The translations under genes were made by a program, and so were the position numbers. Of a DNA stretch of 64,000 nt, positions 58,547-64,000 are shown in pieces (the stretch's first letter is position 1; each line of letters begins with the position of its first letter). The notes under the pieces were generated by a model. That model was not told the origin of the DNA and ran no database searches. It saw nothing but the letters and a program-made list of their open reading frames with translations. The stretch covers positions 2,046,001-2,110,000 of the forward strand of contig NZ_CP136962.1 of the NCBI RefSeq assembly GCF_002863305.2, written 5' to 3'. Source of the stretch: Neisseria perflava (GTDB lineage: Bacteria; Pseudomonadota; Gammaproteobacteria; Burkholderiales; Neisseriaceae).

Positions 58547-59362
58547 TTAACCTCCGAACAGTCGTTTTAAGAAGCTTTTCTTCTCAGCTTCGAGGAAACG
58601 CATTTCGCGGTTTTCACCCAAGAGGCGGGCGATAACGTCCTTGTAGGCTTCTGCTGCTGCGGCATTGTCTTGGTGGATGACAGGTTCGCCGGCGTTGGAA
58701 GCTTGCAGAACGTTTTGTGATTCAGGAATCACACCGATCAACGGAATACGCAAGATGTCGCAGATGTCTTGTACCGACAGCATTTCGCCTTTAGCCACGC
58801 GCTCAGGGGAGTAGCGGGTAATCAGCAGGTGCTCTTTAACAGTGCTGCCTTGTTCTGCTTTGCGGGATTTGCTTTGCAAAATGCCCAAGATGCGGTCGGA
58901 GTCGCGGACGCTGGATACTTCCGGATTGGTGGTAATGATGGCTTCGTCGGCAAAGTAGAGTGCCATCAGTGCACCTTGTTCGATACCGGCAGGGGAATCG
59001 CAGATAATGAATTCGAAGCCCATTTTTTCGCTGGCCAGCTCTTTCATCACGTTGTCCACGCCTTCGCGGGTCAGCGCGTCTTTATCGCGAGTTTGAGATG
59101 CAGGCAGGATGTAGAGGTTTTCGCAGTTTTTGTCTTTAATCAGGGCTTGGTTGAGTGTGGCTTCGCCTTGGATGACGTTGATGAGGTCATACACGACGCG
59201 GCGTTCGCAACCCATAATCAGGTCGAGGTTGCGCAAACCGACGTCGAAGTCGATCACAGCAGTTTTGTGGCCGCGCAGGGCCAGGCCGGTTGCGATGCTG
59301 GCGCTAGTAGTGGTCTTGCCTACGCCGCCTTTACCTGAAGTTACTACGATGATTTTGGACAC
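58547..59362 (-). CDS. minD: Septum site-determining ATPase MinD
   Basis: The 271-residue ParA-type ATPase binds the membrane in its ATP form. The deviant Walker A GKGGVGKTT begins at residue 10, switch I and Walker B (FIICDSPAGIEQGAL) are present, and the amphipathic membrane helix is at the C-terminus (KKSFLKRLFGG). It recruits MinC and is released by MinE. GGAAATATCG precedes the start. Confidence 0.97.
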   Translation of the reverse strand: MSKIIVVTSGKGGVGKTTTSASIATGLALRGHKTAVIDFDVGLRNLDLIMGCERRVVYDLINVIQGEATLNQALIKDKNCENLYILPASQTRDKDALTREGVDNVMKELASEKMGFEFIICDSPAGIEQGALMALYFADEAIITTNPEVSSVRDSDRILGILQSKSRKAEQGSTVKEHLLITRYSPERVAKGEMLSVQDICDILRIPLIGVIPESQNVLQASNAGEPVIHQDNAAAAEAYKDVIARLLGENREMRFLEAEKKSFLKRLFGG

Positions 59363-59388
59363 GATATTTCCTTTTTAAGTACTGATGT

Positions 59389-60108
59389 TTATTCGGCGTC
59401 GATTGCGCTGATAACCAGTCGGTTGTCTTGCAATGATACTTGTACGGGTTTTTTGTGCAGATGCTCGGGCAGGTCTTGCTCGAAGTTGCGGTAGATACCG
59501 GCAACGGAGACTAATTCGGCCTGCATGGAATGAATAAAGATGCGCGCGTTGGTATTGCCTTTTGCACCGGCCAACGCTCTGCCGCGCATGGGGGCGTAAA
59601 TATGGATGTTGCCGTCGGCGATAAGTTCCGCACCTTGGCTGACGATGCCGGTGACGATGAGGTCGCCGTTTTCAGCGTAAACCTGCTGGCCGGTACGCAC
59701 GGGCGTGCTGACCAATACGGTCGGATTGTTGATAACGGTGGCCTGTACGTCTTGCGGCTGCGGTGCTTGGCGAGGAGTAGGTGCTGCTTGTGTGTCGGCT
59801 GCCTGGGTGGAGTTGCCTTGTTTGAATACCAAGTGGTAACGCGCCGCCGCTGCCGCCCATGTGTCGCTGGTGTGGTGCAGCCCTAAAATTTGCATGCCGT
59901 AACGGGCAAACAGGGAAATCATGCCACCCAAATCGATGGATTCGGGATGGTCGAAATCTTGTACGTCTAAAATGAAGGGAACGAATTCGTCTTGGGATTG
60001 GCCTGCCAGTTGGCGTAGGAATTCTTCCAATTCAGTTAAATCTGCGGTGTGCAGATGGATGGATAAGACGTCCAAACGTGACGTTTTTATGTCGAATGCG
60101 GGTTTCAT
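59389..60108 (-). CDS. minC: Septum formation inhibitor MinC
   Basis: The 239-residue protein inhibits FtsZ polymerisation away from midcell. The N-terminal FtsZ-binding domain (to about 100) joins through a Pro/Gln/Ala-rich linker (TQAAPTPRQAPQPQDVQA) to the C-terminal beta-helix domain with GQQVYAENGDLIVTGIVSQG and HIYAPMRGRALAGAKG. It leads the minCDE-oxyR operon. Confidence 0.95.
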   Translation of the reverse strand: MKPAFDIKTSRLDVLSIHLHTADLTELEEFLRQLAGQSQDEFVPFILDVQDFDHPESIDLGGMISLFARYGMQILGLHHTSDTWAAAAARYHLVFKQGNSTQAADTQAAPTPRQAPQPQDVQATVINNPTVLVSTPVRTGQQVYAENGDLIVTGIVSQGAELIADGNIHIYAPMRGRALAGAKGNTNARIFIHSMQAELVSVAGIYRNFEQDLPEHLHKKPVQVSLQDNRLVISAIDAE

Positions 60109-60255
60109 TGTAATGAAATAATAAAATTTTTTAATGACGTAAGTTTACCGTGTAAATCTTGGCTATTCAATCTGTTTGGCCGTCTGAAACCAAAATATTT
60201 TGTTTGAACGTTTTTCAGCTGTATCTAGTGTGGTTTTTTGGTGTGAACGCAGGTT

Positions 60256-61491
60256 TCAGATGGCCTTGGGAAAGGGGTAGCCGTGTGTGTCGATGTCATC
60301 GGCGGCGGCCCACGGCGTATGGATAAGGGTGGACGGCAGGTGTGCCAATTCAGGGAGGTAACTGCGGATGTAGCTGCCGTCGGGATCGATTTGATGTGAA
60401 CGATGGGCATAGCGGACGGTGGCCGTGTCTTGTGCGGTGAGGTGCCAGTTGGCTTGGTTGAGCGCGGGGTCGGTGCCGGTTTGGACGGAGGCTGTCCATG
60501 CGATGCCTTGGTTGGGGTCGAAGTTGAGCGCATGGCAGAAATAGTGGGCGCACAGCTGCTGGAGAACGGGGTGTAAGTGGCCGGTGGCTTTGAGGCCGCG
60601 GATGGAGGCGTCGATGATGGGCACGCCGGTTTGGCCGAGTTGCCAGTATTCGCGTACCGGAGCGGCATCGGTTGTTTCGGGCAGGCGGCGGTGGTAGGCG
60701 AGCTGGTAGCAGTAGTCGCGGAAAATGAGTTTGTCCAGCCACTCGAAATGTCGGTTTGCCAAGCCTTCGGTGGACAGCAGTCGCGGTGAAATGCAGCCTG
60801 CGGACAGGTAGGCATTGAGGAGGCTGGTGTTTTTTCGTGCCGGAAAATTTTTGGTAATCGGGTAGTGAACCAAATTCTGTTTGAACGCGTGCCATTGCGT
60901 TAAGGCTGCGGTTTCGCCGCCCTGCTGATAGGCAGGCAATACCGTGCCGGTATAGGCTGGAAACAGTGGAATGTTTTGTCCGGTTTGAACAGGCAATTCG
61001 GTTTCAGACGGCCTTTGTCCTGAATAAGCCTGCAACCATGCTTGTTTATAGGCGGCAAAATCGGTGTAGGGCAGGCCGTTGGCATCCATGAGGGGGGATT
61101 TGGCCAAAATGCCGCGGTCGTTGGCATGTTGCAGGGCAATGCCTGCATGGTCAAAATTATGCCAGAGGTGATTGTCTTGGCGGATTTCGGCTTCGGTGTA
61201 GGCTTCGTCTGTGATGACGGTATAGACATTGAGCGCAGCAGCCAAGGGGAGGAGGTCTTCATCGGAGGCGACAACATATAAAGGAATATGGTGCGCCGCC
61301 AGACGGGTATGCAGCTCTTGCGCGGCTTGATAATGGAACAGGCTTTGACGCGGATTGTGGTTTTCAGACGGCCTTTGGCTGACCCAGACGCAGGCGATGG
61401 GCAAACCGCTTGCAACGGCGGCATTAAGCGCAGCATTGTCGTGCAGGCGGAGGTTGCGGCGGAACCAGACAAGGACGTAGGCAGATTTCAT
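60256..61491 (-). CDS. phrB: Deoxyribodipyrimidine photo-lyase
   Basis: The 411-residue flavoprotein repairs UV-induced pyrimidine dimers with light. The N-terminal antenna domain begins KSAYVLVWFRRNLRLHDNAA. The FAD-binding part has the tryptophan-bearing stretches FEWLDKLIFRDYCYQLAY, GQTGVPIIDASIRGLKATG and GIAWTASVQTGTDPALNQAN. Two starts are possible, 61497 and 61491; the second leaves a better distance to GGA. It is shorter than the E. coli enzyme (about 470). A degenerate DUS overlaps the stop codon. It is divergent from the ATP-grasp gene. Confidence 0.88.
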   Translation of the reverse strand: MKSAYVLVWFRRNLRLHDNAALNAAVASGLPIACVWVSQRPSENHNPRQSLFHYQAAQELHTRLAAHHIPLYVVASDEDLLPLAAALNVYTVITDEAYTEAEIRQDNHLWHNFDHAGIALQHANDRGILAKSPLMDANGLPYTDFAAYKQAWLQAYSGQRPSETELPVQTGQNIPLFPAYTGTVLPAYQQGGETAALTQWHAFKQNLVHYPITKNFPARKNTSLLNAYLSAGCISPRLLSTEGLANRHFEWLDKLIFRDYCYQLAYHRRLPETTDAAPVREYWQLGQTGVPIIDASIRGLKATGHLHPVLQQLCAHYFCHALNFDPNQGIAWTASVQTGTDPALNQANWHLTAQDTATVRYAHRSHQIDPDGSYIRSYLPELAHLPSTLIHTPWAAADDIDTHGYPFPKAI

Positions 61492-61616
61492 GAGCATGTT
61501 CCGACGGAAAAGGAGAAAACCATTTTATCAGAATCAGCCTCATGTATCAGGCCGTCTGAAAAATCTTTTTGTTTGATTTCGCTATATAATTTTGGTTTTA
61601 GCAACGAGATGCAACC

Positions 61617-62474
61617 ATGACCGAGCAAACCGTTTTGGCACTCATTACCTGCCAAACTTATCCCGAACCATCGGACAACTTGAAAACATTGGCGGCATGC
61701 TTGGAAACCATGGGCGTGAAAACCGTATTTGATGCGTGGCAAAACCATCCGTCCGCGCCATTTTTGTTGCCTTTGTGCGCATGGGATTATGCCGCCGAAC
61801 CTGAAACCTTCCGCCAATGGCTGGAGCATGCCGAGAGGGCGGGGCAGCGTTTTATCAATCCGCCCGAGCTGATGGCTTGGAATATGGAAAAGACTTATTT
61901 GTGCGATTTGGCGGCGCGCGGCGCGCAAGTGATTCCCAGCGTGTTCGTTCCGCCGCAAAAAGCCGAATTGGCGGACATCCTGAACCAACAGGGCTGGACA
62001 GAAGCGGTCATCAAGCCTGCATTCGGGCAGAGCGGCAAAGGCGTGGTCAAAGTTTGTGCGGACGCATTGGACGTGGATATGGCGGATTATCCGCAAGGCA
62101 TGATTATTCAACCGTATATCCGCGAAATCGAAACGGCAGGCGAAACATCGCTGGTGTTTTTCAACGGCGTATTCAGCCATGCCGTGCGCCGTCAGCCACC
62201 ACAAGGCGAATGGCGCGCCAACTCGGCCTATGGCGTGTCGGTGTTCGGTATTGAGCCGCCCGAGTTTGCCGTCCGTGCCGCGCAAGACGTACTGGCTGCC
62301 TTGCCGCAAATGCCGGTTTACGCCCGCGTGGATGGTACATTGGTCGGCGACACATTCCTGCTCAATGAGTTGGAACTCATCGAGCCCGCCCTGTATTTGC
62401 ACACCAGCGAAGGCGCAACGGAACGCTTTGCCCGAGTGTTGGCGCAATTGCTTGGGCAACATTCATCAACCTGA
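61617..62474 (+). CDS. ATP-grasp domain protein, RimK/DcsG-like
   Basis: The 285-residue protein looks like a single ATP-grasp ligase. Visible features are EAVIKPAFGQSGKGVVKV (nucleotide-binding lysine and glycine loop, about residues 135-150), MIIQPYIREIETAGETSLVF and the metal-binding end YARVDGTLVGDTFLLNELELIEP. Such enzymes join a carboxylate to an amine through an acyl-phosphate. The substrate is not predictable. It stands alone, ending in a strong DUS terminator. Confidence 0.8.
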   Translation: MTEQTVLALITCQTYPEPSDNLKTLAACLETMGVKTVFDAWQNHPSAPFLLPLCAWDYAAEPETFRQWLEHAERAGQRFINPPELMAWNMEKTYLCDLAARGAQVIPSVFVPPQKAELADILNQQGWTEAVIKPAFGQSGKGVVKVCADALDVDMADYPQGMIIQPYIREIETAGETSLVFFNGVFSHAVRRQPPQGEWRANSAYGVSVFGIEPPEFAVRAAQDVLAALPQMPVYARVDGTLVGDTFLLNELELIEPALYLHTSEGATERFARVLAQLLGQHSST

Positions 62475-62493
62475 CTTTATCAATATAAATAGC

Positions 62494-62546
62494 AAGCCTC
62501 AGGCCGTCTGAAAACCATCTTTCAGACGGCCTGAGGCTTTTTTTAA
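62494..62546 (+). terminator. Long DUS-based terminator
   Basis: A perfect 20-bp stem (arms 62494-62513 and 62520-62539) contains inverted DUS copies extended by AAGCCTC/GAGGCTT, with a 6-nt loop and seven T after it. It is the strongest DUS hairpin in the window, 20 bp after the ATP-grasp stop. Confidence 0.92.
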
Positions 62547-62845
62547 ACAAGATTTGCGCGTTTGTATTTTTCAATAATGTGCCATTTGTCGATTGTGTCA
62601 TTTTAATTGTTGCAGTCTTAATTGAAGGTTGATTAACTTTCATTTGGCATTTTATCTCGGCCGCAGCCTTTATTTTTAGCGGATTGTAAACAATCTGGTC
62701 GGTCTAAATAGATATCTTTTTAGGGTAAAAATTCAAAAATCTTTTTAAAAAGAAAGATATTGTCTTATTGAATATTCTGTGCTGAAATTACATGACACTA
62801 CAAAAAGTAGTGCATAAAAAAATAAAACAGACAAAGGAGAAAGCC
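62547..62845 (+). promoter_or_regulatory. AT-rich leader region of the second AGCS gene
   Basis: These 299 bp contain no gene. They are AT-rich, with a hairpin CACTAC-AAAAA-GTAGTG (62796-62812) 34 bp before the start codon and a looser repeat of ATATCTTTTT/AAAAAGAAAGATAT around 62710-62760. Promoter and operator elements are expected, but I cannot fix them. Confidence 0.4.
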
Positions 62846-64000
62846 ATGCAATTGTTTTTAGACAATCTTAAAGCCTTTTTCGAAACCATCAGCGGCTGGG
62901 TCTGGGGACCTATTATGTTGATGCTGCTGGTCGGTACGGGCATTTTGCTGACCGTTTTGCTGAAAGGCTTGCAGTTCACCATGTTGGGTTATGCGCTGAA
63001 ACAGGCGTTTGTGCCGTCAAAGAAGCATGAAGACGGCGAAGACCACGAAGGCGATATTTCCCATTTTGCGGCGTTGATGACCGCGCTTTCCGCCACCATA
63101 GGCACGGGTAACATCGCCGGTGTGGCGACTGCGGTGGTAACCGGCGGCCCGGGCGCGGTATTTTGGATGTGGATGACCGCCATTTTCGGTATGGCCACCA
63201 AATACGGCGAGGGCGTGTTGGCGGTGAAATACCGCGTCACCAATTCCAAAGGCGAAATGTCCGGCGGCCCGATGTATTACATCGAAAAAGGCTTGGGTAA
63301 AAATTGGAAGTGGATGGCCGTCGCCTTTGCGCTGTTCGGCACATTCGCTTCATTCGGTATCGGCAGCTCGGTGCAGTCCAACTCGGTTGCGCAGGCAGTG
63401 CAAACCAGCTTCGGTGTCGAACCTGCCTACACCGGCGTGATATTGACTGTATTAACGGCCATTGTGCTTTTGGGCGGCATTAAGGGCATCGCCAAAGCCG
63501 CGTCCTTTATCGTACCTGCCATGGCAGTGTTTTATGTGGTGGGCGGTATTGCCATTATCGTGATTAATTCCGATGTGCTGATGCCTGCCGTCAAACTGAT
63601 TTTCTCCGATGCGTTTAGCGCGCAAGCTGTGGCAGGCGGCGCCATCGGTACGGTCATCCGCTACGGCGTGGCGCGCGGCGTGTTCTCCAACGAGGCAGGT
63701 ATGGGTTCTGCGCCGATTGCCGCCGCCGCCGCGAAAACCGACCACCCCGTCCGTCAGGCTTTGGTTTCCATGACCGGTACGTTTTTGGACACCATCGTTG
63801 TCTGCTCGATTACCGGTATCGTTTTGGTCATGGGTCTGCTCGGCGCAGGCGGCGAGTTTGTGAAACCTGAATTGAGCGGCGCGGCACTGACAACCGTCAC
63901 TTTCCAAAAAATGCTGCCCGGCATCGGTGGCTGGATTGTGACCATCGGCCTGATTTTCTTTGCCTACTCAACCATTCTCGGCTGGTGTTATTACGGCGAG
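62846..64000 (+). CDS. AGCS-family amino-acid symporter (C-terminus outside window)
   Basis: The frame opens with ATG at 62846 after AAAGGAGAAAGCC and stays open to the right edge, giving 385 residues. It starts [24 protein letters not shown] signatures are clear: [38 protein letters not shown] and [20 protein letters not shown]. It is a sodium- or proton-coupled alanine/glycine carrier by family. It differs from the copy at 48565 in sequence and in having a charged insert ([12 protein letters not shown]) after the first helices. Confidence 0.9.
   Translation, partial: MQLFLDNLKAFFETISGWVWGPIMLMLLVGTGILLTVLLKGLQFTMLGYALKQAFVPSKKHEDGEDHEGDISHFAALMTALSATIGTGNIAGVATAVVTGGPGAVFWMWMTAIFGMATKYGEGVLAVKYRVTNSKGEMSGGPMYYIEKGLGKNWKWMAVAFALFGTFASFGIGSSVQSNSVAQAVQTSFGVEPAYTGVILTVLTAIVLLGGIKGIAKAASFIVPAMAVFYVVGGIAIIVINSDVLMPAVKLIFSDAFSAQAVAGGAIGTVIRYGVARGVFSNEAGMGSAPIAAAAAKTDHPVRQALVSMTGTFLDTIVVCSITGIVLVMGLLGAGGEFVKPELSGAALTTVTFQKMLPGIGGWIVTIGLIFFAYSTILGWCYYGE

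Overview
The window is a chromosomal segment of a Neisseria species. Copies of the Neisseriaceae DNA uptake sequence (DUS, core GCCGTCTGAA) occur throughout, mostly as inverted pairs between genes, and the gene order is the one known from Neisseria. The DUS form is mainly AGGCCGTCTGAA, with at least three AGGTCGTCTGAA variants, rather than the ATGCCGTCTGAA form typical of meningococcus and gonococcus. From memory of DUS dialects this points to a commensal (subflava/flavescens/mucosa type). The species is an inference.

Layout. Positions 1-8.8 kb hold a LysM protein (cut by the left edge), def, fmt, a macro-domain gene, rsmB, a DUF4390 gene and the ntrYX two-component pair. Then come dprA, smg and topA (9.0-13.1 kb); an AT-rich interval with two small secreted proteins and an XRE regulator (13.2-14.7 kb); and rsmD plus a ferredoxin. 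From 15.9 to 48.1 kb runs the large translation/transcription block: tRNA-Tyr/Gly/Thr, tuf, tRNA-Trp, secE-nusG, rplKAJL, rpoBC, rpsL-rpsG-fusA-tuf-rpsJ, the S10 and spc ribosomal protein series, secY-infA-rpmJ, and rpsM-rpsK-rpsD-rpoA-rplQ. The two tuf genes appear identical. Internal promoters, terminators and structured leaders divide this block into units.

The most striking find is at 48.17-48.50 kb, just after rplQ. A short decayed stretch encodes a piece of a Neisseria-type (type II-C) Cas9, with one in-frame TGA. It is fused directly to part of a CRISPR repeat, then an exactly 30-nt spacer, then a degenerate terminal repeat. This looks like the scar of a deleted CRISPR-Cas locus.

The rest (48.5-64 kb) is metabolic and cell-cycle genes: an AGCS symporter, lysS, a secreted protein flanked by two small palindromic repeats, an AldA-like aldehyde dehydrogenase, tRNA-Lys, an Ala-rich lipoprotein, TerC and CopD-like membrane proteins, a glycine-zipper lipoprotein, the minCDE-oxyR operon, a photolyase, an ATP-grasp protein and a second AGCS symporter cut by the right edge.

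Limits: product names rest on recognised motifs and remembered family sequences. No database search was run.
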